NCBI GenBank assembly: GCA_000746015.1
Contig: JQKK01000014.1
Span: forward strand, 60,050 to 124,049
Source: Lachnospiraceae bacterium MA2020
GTDB taxonomy: Bacteria; Bacillota; Clostridia; Lachnospirales; Lachnospiraceae
Length of the DNA stretch: 64,000 nucleotides
Direction: 5' to 3'
Shown: positions 1-7,195 of the stretch, piece by piece
Layout of the letters: every line of letters starts with the position of its first letter
How positions within the stretch are numbered: the stretch's first letter is position 1
The notes under the pieces: generated by a model
The model's database searches: none
What the model was told of the DNA's origin: nothing
Seen by the model: only the letters and a program-made list of their open reading frames with translations
Translations under genes and position numbers: made by a program

Positions 1-129
1 AATCATCATATCGCTCATAAATTATCCAGCTGATCTGGCTCAGCTGCAGCCTATACAACATACTTAAATTACTGTAACTAATGCTATTATAGCACCACAT
101 TAAGCCACAAAACATATATTTCACATCAG

Positions 130-657
130 CTATAAGCAACAGATGCAATCCCTCTCATACTTAGTTGTATAGTATTCCTCATAGAATTCAAATGCTACAT
201 TCTCAGCGGTCTTAAAATCATTTATTTTGTTTCCGCTGTAATCTTTCCATCTGCTACGTTCCGCAAAATAGATACCATAACCGCCATATCTTCCTGCAAC
301 TATCGTAATATATTCACCTTTATATTTCTTTGAATATGTTTTCTTTACCGGATTGTACTTCCATCTAGCCCTCATAAAGTTTTTACGTCGTGATGCTTTA
401 TTTCTAATTGCTGCCTCTCTTTTTCTTGGGCTAACATAATCATCCAACATCTTCTCAGCACAGACGCAGCCAACCTTTAATATATCAGGATAATCCGGAT
501 GCCTCATTGCGTGAACAAATCTGATCTTTTCATTCCCACACATTTCGCACTGACCATATTCAATTTCATCACAATCATCACATTCGTCCGCCAAATCTAT
601 TACTTCAACACATATCCAGCCTTTATGCGGAACACCCTTTAAGCCCCATTCACCCAT
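130..657 (-). CDS. Hypothetical zinc-ribbon-like protein of the mobile element
   Basis: I do not recognise a named family. The protein is about 175 residues. The N-terminal half is acidic and cysteine-rich, with a CDDC pair, a CEMC pair and a later CVC, which looks like a zinc-binding module. The middle is very basic (RKR, KASRRK, RARWK, KKYKG) and the C-terminus ends in CICCL, so both metal and nucleic-acid binding are plausible. The open frame extends upstream to a TTG at 678, but a GGGAGG ribosome site lies 7 bases before the ATG at 657 (protein start MGEWGLKG), which I therefore prefer. It is the last visible gene of the ParB-RepA run and is probably cotranscribed with the membrane protein upstream. 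Confidence 0.6.
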   Translation of the reverse strand: MGEWGLKGVPHKGWICVEVIDLADECDDCDEIEYGQCEMCGNEKIRFVHAMRHPDYPDILKVGCVCAEKMLDDYVSPRKREAAIRNKASRRKNFMRARWKYNPVKKTYSKKYKGEYITIVAGRYGGYGIYFAERSRWKDYSGNKINDFKTAENVAFEFYEEYYTTKYERDCICCL

Positions 658-682
658 TGTCATACCTCCCGATATCAAGCAC

Positions 683-976
683 TCACGCCATTATTATATC
701 CATTATCCATTCCCCAACAGCCTCTAAAACAGCCCCAACTGAGCCTACGAGGAACGTAGCAACATATACCGCAAAGCACATAGCAACCGCTATTGCAACT
801 TCCGTCCAAGCATGTCTGGCGATGGTCATTGCGAACACAATGACCATAAAAAGATAAAACACTGATACTGCCACTATACCGAGTCCCGATATGAGATTTA
901 CAACAAAGGTGATGAAACTTACCACGAGATATACAGGAAAAAGAACTATCCACTTCAAAATCCTAAGCATCAACAT
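683..976 (-). CDS. Small hydrophobic membrane protein of the mobile element
   Basis: A 97-residue protein, almost wholly hydrophobic, with two to three predicted membrane segments (about residues 5-30, 36-58 and 60-90) and no recognisable catalytic motif. Similar small membrane proteins often sit beside replication or conjugation genes in Firmicute ICEs, but I cannot assign a family. AAAGGAG lies upstream of the ATG at 976. It is 33 bases downstream of the repA stop and 25 bases before the next start, so a common transcript is likely. Confidence 0.6.
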   Translation of the reverse strand: MLMLRILKWIVLFPVYLVVSFITFVVNLISGLGIVAVSVFYLFMVIVFAMTIARHAWTEVAIAVAMCFAVYVATFLVGSVGAVLEAVGEWIMDIIMA

Positions 977-1009
977 AACCGGCTCCTTTCTGTCAGCGTT
1001 TAGTCTGAC

Positions 1010-2011
1010 TCAGTGCTTTAATCCATTGTCACGATTGCAGCTATACTCTGCCTGATAATATGCATCCATCGTACTTGCCGCATTGAAGAGTACAGCAAGC
1101 AGATATTTCTTCATGTTGCGAGGTTTCTCTGTGAGTGTATCCCAGCATTCCTTGACATACTCCATGTGAGTCATATTCAGTTTCAAGAACTTTGATCTCA
1201 CATAGACCATCGAGAAATCGTCACCGGATATAACAATACGATCACGCTTGCTGATCACCGTTTCGACGATTATGTCGTAAAGTCCCTTGAAGAACTCCTC
1301 GTCATAGGGATACTTGATAAACAGATCATCAAGAGCAATATTCTCTCTGACGCGGGCAGCATATCTTTCGTCATCCTCATCACTTCCTGCTGATAAGGTC
1401 TGATTAGATATGTTCTCACTATACTCAGTATTATTTATATTAGTCTTATTTGTGTTTGAAAAACAAACCACCTCGGGTTTATTTTTCGGGATTTGACAGT
1501 TTGAATTACAAACTGCGGTGTTTGAATTATAAACTGCATGGTTTGAAATTCGAGATGCTTCATCATCAGTATCAGCCGTAGTCTCTTCCAAATTTTCTTC
1601 CTCACAGAAATCCTCAAAATCTTCATGAGTTTTTTCCGTAAACTTATTTGCCGCATCTTTTGGAATGAAATTCTTGACATAGATTTTAAGCCCACGTCCA
1701 GGGATAAGAACCTTGTCGATAAGTCCAATAGCATCAAGTTTCTTGAGCATATCGCAAGCCTTATTTTTACCACAGTATGAAAACTCCATAACCGTTTCAA
1801 TAGAGCAGTAGATATAGGCTCTTCCAAGATCATCAAACCAGCCGTTCTTCATGGAAAGTTGCATTCTGTCAAGGAGCATGGAATATAACAATGCTTCCTC
1901 TGGCTTCACTTCCTTGTACATCGGATCATAAAGCAGTGGCTTCGGTATCTTCACGAAATTAAACTGATCTGATTGCTGTCCGTAAAAATAGCTCAATTCG
2001 TATTTTGCCAT
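1010..2011 (-). CDS. repA: Replication initiator protein A (RepA_N family)
   Basis: A 333-residue initiator. Residues 1-115 (start MAKYELSYFY) match the conserved RepA_N-type winged-helix initiator domain of Firmicute plasmids and ICEs: one core stretch reads FVKIPKPLLYDP and another EEALLYSMLLDRMQLS. Residues about 130-225 are a low-complexity acidic/Asn-rich linker. Residues 230-333 form a separate C-terminal helical domain of the type found with this initiator. The family starts replication by binding repeats located within its own gene, and such repeats are visible here at 1454-1555. GGAGGG precedes the ATG. The gene follows parB by 15 bases, so the partition and initiation genes share a transcript. 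It looks intact. Confidence 0.85.
   Translation of the reverse strand: MAKYELSYFYGQQSDQFNFVKIPKPLLYDPMYKEVKPEEALLYSMLLDRMQLSMKNGWFDDLGRAYIYCSIETVMEFSYCGKNKACDMLKKLDAIGLIDKVLIPGRGLKIYVKNFIPKDAANKFTEKTHEDFEDFCEEENLEETTADTDDEASRISNHAVYNSNTAVCNSNCQIPKNKPEVVCFSNTNKTNINNTEYSENISNQTLSAGSDEDDERYAARVRENIALDDLFIKYPYDEEFFKGLYDIIVETVISKRDRIVISGDDFSMVYVRSKFLKLNMTHMEYVKECWDTLTEKPRNMKKYLLAVLFNAASTMDAYYQAEYSCNRDNGLKH
1454..1555. repeat. Palindromic iterons inside repA (candidate origin)
   Basis: Copies of a 15-bp palindrome of form GTTTG-N5-CAAAC: 1454-1468 (GTTTGAAAAACAAAC), 1499-1513 (GTTTGAATTACAAAC), 1520-1534 (one base off the strict palindrome, TAAAC arm), and a degenerate fourth half at 1541-1555. 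The last three are exactly 21 bp apart, two helical turns. They encode a heptad-like Asn/Val-rich repeat around repA residues 152-185, the linker between the two domains. RepA_N plasmids such as pSK41 and pAD1 are known to carry their origin as repeats in the middle of rep, so this is a strong oriV candidate. Confidence 0.7.
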
Positions 2012-2026
2012 AATCGTTACGCCCTC

Positions 2027-2881
2027 CTATTTACGTTCCTCATGCCACTTTGTCAGCAGCCCCACAATTACCTTCTCTCTTTCCTTCGCACTAAAATGCG
2101 GTGGAAAATACTTATCAAGTTTCTTTTCCGAGAGAATTACTTTTCCAGATGCCCGATTCTCCGGCAGTTGATTATTCAAAATCTGTATCATTGCTCTCTG
2201 ACCTATGTTCCCAACGTTTCCGCAGTTCTTAAGAGCTTCTATTTGATATGGTTTCAAGAATCCGTGGTCTTTATAATATTCGTAAATCCAGCCCTGTAAT
2301 TCTTTATCAAAGTTTGCTATCTCAACCGCCAAGTTGATTCCTAGCTTTTTGTTGTCTACAAGCTCAAGGAGTTTAGAATCGAGATCTGCAAGTTTTATAT
2401 ACTTCTGAACCTGTCTTCCACTCATTTTCATATCTTTTCCAATAAGATTTCTTGCTCTATTGCCCTCTTTATCAGCTTTTTCTAACTTCGGGAACTCAGT
2501 TCCCGAAGTTAAATCAGCTCTGTTTCCCTGCCTGCTGAGAGCTTCAAATTTCATCTTAAAAGCATGAGCCTTTTCACTCGGAAGTATTTCCTCTCTCTGT
2601 ACATTCGCATCAACCATTTTCACTATGGCTTCATCATCTGTCATTTCCTTTACTTCTGCAGGTATTACAGTTAATCCTGCCCTTGATGCTGCATGCATCC
2701 GTCTGTGACCTGATACCATCTCGTATTCATCTTTGCCATCTGGTCTTACAAGAACCGGTGTCAGTACACCATTTGTCTTAATACTTCTTACAAGTTCCTC
2801 CATCTTTTCATCATCCGTAACTTTGAAAGGGTGATCCTTAAAAGCATGTATCTTAGCTATCTCGATTTCCTTAATACTCAT
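2027..2881 (-). CDS. parB: ParB/RepB/Spo0J family partition protein
   Basis: About 284 residues. The N-terminal ParB/sulfiredoxin-like nucleotide-binding domain carries GHRRMHAA (near residue 60), the element-type variant of the GERRxxA motif. A central helix-turn-helix lies around residues 150-170 (KMSGRQVQKYIKLADL), followed by a helical C-terminal region. The role is DNA segregation or, in ICEs, maintenance and regulation. The frame is open to a GTG at 2890, but AAGG lies 8 bases before the ATG at 2881 (MSIKEIEI), which I prefer. That start overlaps the end of the upstream DUF6462 gene (2871). The inter-domain linker near residue 130 is encoded by a perfect 29-bp palindrome (2483-2511). 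No parA is seen; it could lie outside the window or be absent. Confidence 0.88.
   Translation of the reverse strand: MSIKEIEIAKIHAFKDHPFKVTDDEKMEELVRSIKTNGVLTPVLVRPDGKDEYEMVSGHRRMHAASRAGLTVIPAEVKEMTDDEAIVKMVDANVQREEILPSEKAHAFKMKFEALSRQGNRADLTSGTEFPKLEKADKEGNRARNLIGKDMKMSGRQVQKYIKLADLDSKLLELVDNKKLGINLAVEIANFDKELQGWIYEYYKDHGFLKPYQIEALKNCGNVGNIGQRAMIQILNNQLPENRASGKVILSEKKLDKYFPPHFSAKEREKVIVGLLTKWHEERK
2483..2511. repeat. Perfect 29-bp palindrome inside parB
   Basis: Left arm TAACTTCGGGAACT, one central base, right arm AGTTCCCGAAGTTA: 14 bp each side with no mismatch, embedded in coding sequence for the linker residues LTSGTEFPKLE. Codons alone do not force such symmetry. It could be a parS-like ParB site, a RepA or regulator operator, or an RNA hairpin in the parB message. 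Confidence 0.85.
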
Positions 2882-3182
2882 AAGATTCACCTTCTTTCAC
2901 CCTTGATTCAAAAGCCTTCAGTAGCTTTTCATCATCTTCATCGATCAGCTCATTTACTATCCTCTGATTTTCCCTTAAGTATTCTTCAAAGATTTTCCTG
3001 CTTATCAGCACCTTCTTTCCGATTTTATATACTGCACCCGAAGCCCATGCCATTCTTATAAGCGGCTTCTGATTGATTCCATAGTATTCGCCTGCCAATT
3101 TGTATGTTACAAACCTTTTCTGTGCAAACACTATGTCTTCATCATCGAGATACTGAGAATATTTCCAAATGCATCCGCTCAT
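2871..3182 (-). CDS. DUF6462-like small DNA-binding protein
   Basis: A 103-residue protein with the pattern of excisionase/MerR-like element proteins often labelled DUF6462: YKLAGEYYGINQKPLIRMAWASGAVYKIGKKVLISRKIFEEYL spans a helix-turn-helix with a trailing strand pair (residues about 28-70), then an acidic, charged tail. It probably binds element DNA or acts as a regulator; no catalytic residues are seen. Its start overlaps the stop of the upstream paralogue by 4 bases, and its end overlaps parB, so the three are translationally coupled. Family assignment is by memory of the pattern and not certain. Confidence 0.65.
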   Translation of the reverse strand: MSGCIWKYSQYLDDEDIVFAQKRFVTYKLAGEYYGINQKPLIRMAWASGAVYKIGKKVLISRKIFEEYLRENQRIVNELIDEDDEKLLKAFESRVKEGESYEY

Positions 3183-3460
3183 TGTTCTCCTCCTCTAATT
3201 ACTGCCCCGCCAGTCTTTGTCATCTTTGGTGGCTGATGGAATCTTTCAAGATATGCCTCGAATATCTCAACTTTTATAAGTACATATCCGTCAATTCTGT
3301 ACAATGCTCCTGCATTATCCGCAAGTTCGAGGAGCTTCTTATGCTGGATGCTGTAAATCCATTCCGCTTCCTTGTATCTAAGATATTTTCTTCTGAACAT
3401 CCGGGCTTTACTCCGGATTTCCTGCACCTGCTCTATGTTTCCAAATAATTCTTCTTCCAT
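3179..3460 (-). CDS. DUF6462-like small DNA-binding protein (paralogue)
   Basis: 93 residues, with the same layout as its neighbour: RYKEAEWIYSIQHKKLLELADNAGALYRIDGYVLIKVEIFEAYL aligns with the HTH-plus-wing core of the 2871-3182 product, preceded by a basic helix (RSKARMFRRKYLR). The two look like a divergent tandem duplication within the element. AAAGGGGC precedes the ATG at 3460. It is the first gene of the visible element operon. Its promoter should lie in 3461-3590, but I find no convincing -35/-10 pair there. Confidence 0.62.
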   Translation of the reverse strand: MEEELFGNIEQVQEIRSKARMFRRKYLRYKEAEWIYSIQHKKLLELADNAGALYRIDGYVLIKVEIFEAYLERFHQPPKMTKTGGAVIRGGEQ

Positions 3461-3554
3461 GCTTTGCCCCTTTCAATTCAGTCATTGGTTTTGGACGAAC
3501 CACCGATATTCTTAGGGCATGCCATGTTAAGTTAATTTGTTGCTAAATGAAAGT

Positions 3555-3588
3555 GAATTACTACGCTGCTTCGCAGCTTTCGTAATTC
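3555..3588. repeat. Nested intergenic palindrome
   Basis: Outer arms GAATTAC (3555-3561) and GTAATTC (3582-3588) enclose an inner hairpin GCTGC-TTC-GCAGC (3565-3577). The same outer-arm/inner-GC-hairpin plan recurs in other gaps of this window (26612, 33675, 35691, 38594). It has no T-run of its own and sits just beyond the strong terminator at 3591-3632. The rest of 3461-3554 holds nothing I recognise. Confidence 0.6.
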
Positions 3589-3590
3589 AA

Positions 3591-3632
3591 AATAAAAAAG
3601 AGCCACTCCTGAATTTCTTCAAGAATGACTCT
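3591..3632 (-). terminator. Rho-independent terminator, minus strand
   Basis: Arms 3599-3613 and 3618-3632 pair over 15 positions (several G-T) around a GAAA tetraloop read on the minus strand, followed by TTTTTTATT. It lies 134 bases beyond the lysS stop and is the likely end of the greA-lysS transcript, or the end of a gene lost when the element inserted. Confidence 0.88.
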
Positions 3633-3698
3633 AAAAAATACGTTTTATTTTTTTCTATTCTCCTGTATAACCTTGTCTAACCCGACTGAAATGGATTA

Positions 3699-3754
3699 TT
3701 TTACTGTCAATCCACTGTCAAAATCATCTTCGAAAGCTCTGAAAGTCAGTAAAA
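3699..3754. repeat. Short repeats beside the lysS stop, possible element junction
   Basis: ACTGTCAA occurs twice with an 11-bp period (3703-3710 and 3714-3721). TTTTACTG at 3699-3706 is matched by inverted CAGTAAAA at 3747-3754. These lie between the lysS stop (3766) and the terminator (3632). Short direct and inverted repeats are common near tyrosine-recombinase attachment sites, but without the other junction this remains a guess. Confidence 0.3.
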
Positions 3755-3765
3755 TCAAGGGTTTA

Positions 3766-5229
3766 TTAGCTGAGCGACTTAAGTGTTGGAAACGCGATAA
3801 CGTCTCTTATTGCTGGACTGTCTGTAAGCAGCATCACAAGTCTGTCGATACCATAGCCGATACCGCCCGTTGGTGGCATACCGAATTCCATAGCGTGAAG
3901 GAAATCTTCATCTGTGTGGTTTGCCTCTTCGTCACCCGCCGCAGCGAGTGCATCCTGTGCTGCAAAACGCTCTCTCTGATCGATAGGATCATTAAGCTCT
4001 GAGTATGCGTTACACATCTCCCAACCGTTGATGTAAAGCTCGAAACGCTCTACCTTTGTAGGATCTTCAGGCTTCTTCTTTGTAAGAGGTGAGATCTCTA
4101 CTGGGTGATCCATGATGAATGTAGGCTGGATCATCTTGTCCTCACAGAACTCCTCGAAGAAGAGGTTTACGATATCACCCTTCTTGTGGTGATCCTCAAA
4201 CTCGATATTCTTTTCTTTTGCAAGTGCCTTTGCCTCTTCATCTGAGCTTACAGCATCAAAGTCGATACCTGTCTCTTCCTTGATAGCATCGATCATTGTA
4301 AGACGACGGAATGGCTTTGAAAGATCGATTTCCTTACCTGCATAAGTAATAACGGCGCTGCCGCATACGTTCTCAGCAAGGTATCTGAACATCTCCTCTG
4401 TGAGATCCATCATGCCGTGATAATCTGTATAAGCCTGATAGAGCTCCATAAGTGTGAACTCAGGATTGTGTCTTGTATCTGTACCCTCGTTACGGAATAC
4501 TCTTCCGATCTCGAATACTCTCTCAAGTCCGCCGATGATAAGTCTCTTGAGGTAAAGCTCAAGTGAGATACGGAGCTTTCTTTCCTCATCGAGTGCATTA
4601 TAGAAAGTTGTGAAAGGACGTGCTGCTGCACCACCGGCATTCTCAACAAGCATAGGTGTCTCGACTTCCATGAAATCCTTTGCTCCAAGGAAAGAACGGA
4701 TGAGGCTGATGATCTTTGAACGCTTGATCATAGTAGCCTTTGTGTCCTCATTCATGATAAGGTCGAGATATCTCTGTCTGTAACGTGTGTCTGTATCTGT
4801 AAGACCATGGAACTTCTCTGGAAGTGGGAGAAGGCTCTTTGAAAGGAGCGTAAGTTTCTCAGCATGTACAGATATCTCGCCTGTCTTAGTCTCAAATACC
4901 TTTCCGACTACGCCAAAGATATCTCCTACATCGAGCATCTTCTTAAACTCTTCGTATGCCTCTTCACCAATGGAATCACGAGCAACATATACCTGTATCT
5001 TGCCTGTCTTATCCATTACATTACAGAATGATGCCTTACCCATCTTACGCTTGAACATCATACGTCCAGCGATGCAGACCTCTTTATCTACAAGCTCTGC
5101 AAAATTATCTTTTATCTCCTGTGTGTGATGAGTTACATCAAACTTTGTGATCTCAAATGGATTCTTTCCAGCATCAACAAGCTGCTGGAGCTTTTCTCTC
5201 TTTATTGCAAGTATATCCTGCTCAGGCAT
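3766..5229 (-). CDS. lysS: Lysyl-tRNA synthetase, class II
   Basis: 487 residues, normal for bacterial class II LysRS. An anticodon-binding OB domain occupies about residues 50-135. The catalytic core follows, with motif 1 near 178-200, the family signature GGAAARPF at 199-206, motif 2 around 238-262 (FEIGRVFRNEG then TRHNPEFT) and motif 3 near the C-terminus (GGIGYGIDRLVML). It charges tRNA-Lys in the cytoplasm. GAAAGGAG precedes the ATG at 5229. It lies 45 bases behind greA on the same strand and shares that gene's promoter. The 3' end, FPTLKSLS then TAA, is complete, although an element abuts downstream. Confidence 0.97.
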   Translation of the reverse strand: MPEQDILAIKREKLQQLVDAGKNPFEITKFDVTHHTQEIKDNFAELVDKEVCIAGRMMFKRKMGKASFCNVMDKTGKIQVYVARDSIGEEAYEEFKKMLDVGDIFGVVGKVFETKTGEISVHAEKLTLLSKSLLPLPEKFHGLTDTDTRYRQRYLDLIMNEDTKATMIKRSKIISLIRSFLGAKDFMEVETPMLVENAGGAAARPFTTFYNALDEERKLRISLELYLKRLIIGGLERVFEIGRVFRNEGTDTRHNPEFTLMELYQAYTDYHGMMDLTEEMFRYLAENVCGSAVITYAGKEIDLSKPFRRLTMIDAIKEETGIDFDAVSSDEEAKALAKEKNIEFEDHHKKGDIVNLFFEEFCEDKMIQPTFIMDHPVEISPLTKKKPEDPTKVERFELYINGWEMCNAYSELNDPIDQRERFAAQDALAAAGDEEANHTDEDFLHAMEFGMPPTGGIGYGIDRLVMLLTDSPAIRDVIAFPTLKSLS

Positions 5230-5274
5230 TGTTTTTCTCCTTTCGTCTTAAGCCCTGTTTATTTAGCGCTTATA

Positions 5275-5763
5275 TTAATCCTCTACGCTGCGGATCTCAA
5301 GCACCTTGTACTTAAGCTCACCAGCCTTAGTCTCAACCTTTACTACATCACCTTCGTGGTGTCCAAGGAGAGCCTTACCTACTGGTGACTCGTTTGACAT
5401 CTTACCCTCAAGGCTGTTTGCCTCTGTTGAGCCAACGATTCTGAACTCCATCTCCTCGTCAAACTCCATGTCGAGGATCTTTACACCGCAGCCGATACGA
5501 ACGCTGTTGTCTGTGTTGTCATCTGTAACAACCTCAGCATGCTTAAGGATAAGTGTGATCTCCTCGATACGAGCCTCGATCTCAGCCTGCTCTTCTTTAG
5601 CTGCATCGTACTCAGCGTTCTCAGAGAGGTCTCCCTGCTCACGAGCCTCAGAAATCTTTGCTGCAACTTCCTTTCTTCTGACAGTCTTAAGTGTATCAAG
5701 CTCATCTTCAAGCTTCTTAAGACCAGCATAAGTGAGGATGTTCTTTTTTACCATTCCTTCCAT
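5275..5763 (-). CDS. greA: Transcription elongation factor GreA
   Basis: About 162 residues. The N-terminal coiled-coil (residues 5-80) carries the tip acidic motif in ARIEE and the conserved EAREQGDLSENAEYDAAKEEQ. The C-terminal FKBP-like domain carries FRIVGSTEAN and ISNESPVGKALLG-type sequence (here MSNESPVGKALLG). It enters the RNA polymerase secondary channel and stimulates cleavage of backtracked RNA. Three in-frame ATGs are close together (5772, 5763, 5754). AAAGGA is only 2 bases before the first and 11 before the second, so 5763 is the better start. It is the first gene of the greA-lysS unit. Confidence 0.95.
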   Translation of the reverse strand: MEGMVKKNILTYAGLKKLEDELDTLKTVRRKEVAAKISEAREQGDLSENAEYDAAKEEQAEIEARIEEITLILKHAEVVTDDNTDNSVRIGCGVKILDMEFDEEMEFRIVGSTEANSLEGKMSNESPVGKALLGHHEGDVVKVETKAGELKYKVLEIRSVED

Positions 5764-5823
5764 AGTAACCATAGTCCTTTCTTTAACGATATATAAAATA
5801 TCTGATCATTTCCTAAAAAGTTG

Positions 5824-5866
5824 GCATCCGTAGAATTTTCTATATTTCAGAAAATACCGCGGATGC
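5824..5866 (-). promoter_or_regulatory. 5'-terminal hairpin of the greA-lysS mRNA
   Basis: GCATCCG (5824-5830) pairs with CGGATGC (5860-5866), and ATTTTC/GAAAAT pair inside. The predicted start of transcription falls at about 5866, so the message would begin with this stem. It may protect the 5' end or serve as a regulatory leader. No terminator follows. Confidence 0.5.
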
Positions 5867-5872
5867 GGTGAT

Positions 5873-5901
5873 ATTATAGCCACTAAAGCCCCATTTGTCA
5901 A
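5873..5901 (-). promoter_or_regulatory. Promoter of greA-lysS
   Basis: Minus strand TTGACA (5901-5896), 17-base spacer, TATAAT (5878-5873): a full consensus housekeeping promoter. The -35 box overlaps the dusB stop codon at 5898-5900, so greA-lysS can be transcribed independently of the upstream operon. Confidence 0.88.
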
Positions 5902-6848
5902 GTATTTGGGCACAATATCTCGTCTATAAGTTCGTACAATTTTTCCACTGTTTCTACTTCTGCCAGACGGGTGCGCAGGTGCGATGAATTTTTCATTCCG
6001 GTAGTATACCAGCAGATGTGCTTACGCATCTCTCTGACCGCCGTAAACTCGCCCTTTGTCTCAAGCTCAAGTGCGATATGACGTTTCATAACTTCTATGC
6101 GTTCTTCATTAGAAGGAGTATATTTCTTTCCCTCTGCAAGCTCTTTAAATATCCAAGGTGCTCCCTTTGCACCTCGAGCTACTGATACCATATCGCAGCC
6201 TGTCTCTTCTATCATGCGGCATGCATCTTCATAGGAATTGACATCTCCATTTCCTATAACCGGTATCTTCACGGCATCTTTGACAGCCTTGATGATGCTC
6301 CAATCCGCTTTGCCTTCATAGTACTGGGTGCGCGTCCTGCCATGCACATGCACAGCTGCTGCTCCGCTGTCCTCGATGATCTTGGCTATCTCTACAGCAT
6401 TCACATGATCCGCATCGAATCCCTTCCTTATCTTGACTGTCACCGGCTTAACCGTCGCCTTCACGACAGCACTCACAACTTCACCCACAAGCTTTGGATT
6501 TTTCATAAGCGCTGAACCGTCGCCATTATTGACTATCTTCGGCATAGGGCATCCCATATTTATATCAAGGATATCAAAAGGCTGATCCTCAATTGCTTTA
6601 GCCTGCTCTGCCATGATGTCTGGCTCAGAGCCAAATATCTGCAAAGAGACCGGGCGCTCCTCAGGTCTAGTCTGCATAAGCTCAACTGTATTTTTATTGT
6701 GATAGTGAAGTGCCTTTGCACTTACCATCTCTGTGCAAACAAGCGCTGCTCCATACTCACTGCAAAGTAAGCGAAATGGCAGGTCAGAAACCCCTGCCAT
6801 TGGTGCAAGCACATATCTATTCTTAAGTTCTATATTTCCTATCTTCAA
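5898..6848 (-). CDS. dusB: tRNA-dihydrouridine synthase
   Basis: 316 residues of the Dus TIM-barrel family. The N-terminus has LAPMAGVSDLPFRLLC, the catalytic cysteine lies in NMGCPMPKIV (residue about 99), and the FMN/tRNA-contact stretches VTVKIRKGFD, HGRTRTQYY and GNGDV follow. The C-terminal helical tRNA-binding part carries REMRKHICWY. It reduces specific uridines of tRNA using FMN and NADPH. It is of the DusB/Dus1 type seen in Firmicutes beside birA. Its start overlaps the DUF6145 stop by 4 bases, so translation is coupled. Confidence 0.93.
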   Translation of the reverse strand: MKIGNIELKNRYVLAPMAGVSDLPFRLLCSEYGAALVCTEMVSAKALHYHNKNTVELMQTRPEERPVSLQIFGSEPDIMAEQAKAIEDQPFDILDINMGCPMPKIVNNGDGSALMKNPKLVGEVVSAVVKATVKPVTVKIRKGFDADHVNAVEIAKIIEDSGAAAVHVHGRTRTQYYEGKADWSIIKAVKDAVKIPVIGNGDVNSYEDACRMIEETGCDMVSVARGAKGAPWIFKELAEGKKYTPSNEERIEVMKRHIALELETKGEFTAVREMRKHICWYTTGMKNSSHLRTRLAEVETVEKLYELIDEILCPNT

Positions 6849-7195
6849 TCTAAATCTACTTTCTGACCTAAATGTACAACACGATAAAACAAAGTAAGCT
6901 CCTCAAAAAGCTCTCTCTTTTCCTTCTGCAGCTCTTTGATCATAAGACCGGCACCTATCTCGTCATAATTATAATCATCCTCTTCAAAACCGGTCTTAAG
7001 TACCATCTCACCATCCTCTTCAAATGCGATCTGAAGAGTACCACCGGCCTGCTCTGTAAAAACTACACAGGCTATCTGGAGCTCATCCTTTACTGCCTGC
7101 GGAAGCTTACTGAAAGCCGGATTTAAATAGTACTTCTTATCATAGTGGCTCGCTGCACAGAGCACTACCTGATTTTCATTATTAAGTGTAGCCAT
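6845..7195 (-). CDS. DUF6145 family protein
   Basis: 116 residues, acidic, cytoplasmic, no membrane segment. Begins MATLNNENQVVLCAASHYDKKYYLNPAFSKLPQAVK-like, a pattern I associate with DUF6145, a small family found next to birA/dusB in Lachnospiraceae. Function unknown. It overlaps the birA end by 14 bases and the dusB start by 4, so its product is made stoichiometrically with both. Conserved placement is the only functional hint. Confidence 0.8.
   Translation of the reverse strand: MATLNNENQVVLCAASHYDKKYYLNPAFSKLPQAVKDELQIACVVFTEQAGGTLQIAFEEDGEMVLKTGFEEDDYNYDEIGAGLMIKELQKEKRELFEELTLFYRVVHLGQKVDLD

Larger units (their letters stand above)
1..3640 (-). mobile_element. Integrated RepA_N/ParB plasmid-like element (right part)
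   Basis: Six consecutive minus-strand genes (130-3460) form a replication/partition module rather than housekeeping functions: two DUF6462-type proteins, ParB, a RepA_N-type initiator with iterons in its coding sequence, a small membrane protein and a cysteine-rich protein. Such modules are typical of conjugative plasmids and of integrative conjugative elements of Firmicutes. The element runs off the left edge. Its right boundary must lie between 3460 and the lysS stop at 3766. No integrase, relaxase or T4SS gene is visible in the window, so whether it is an ICE, an IME or a captured plasmid cannot be decided here. The boundary given is an estimate at the terminator near 3600-3632. Confidence 0.55.

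Noticed and set aside
3766..3800. lysS as truncated or altered by element insertion
   Set aside because: Motif 3 and the usual C-terminal FPTLK are present and the length is normal; the gene is complete.
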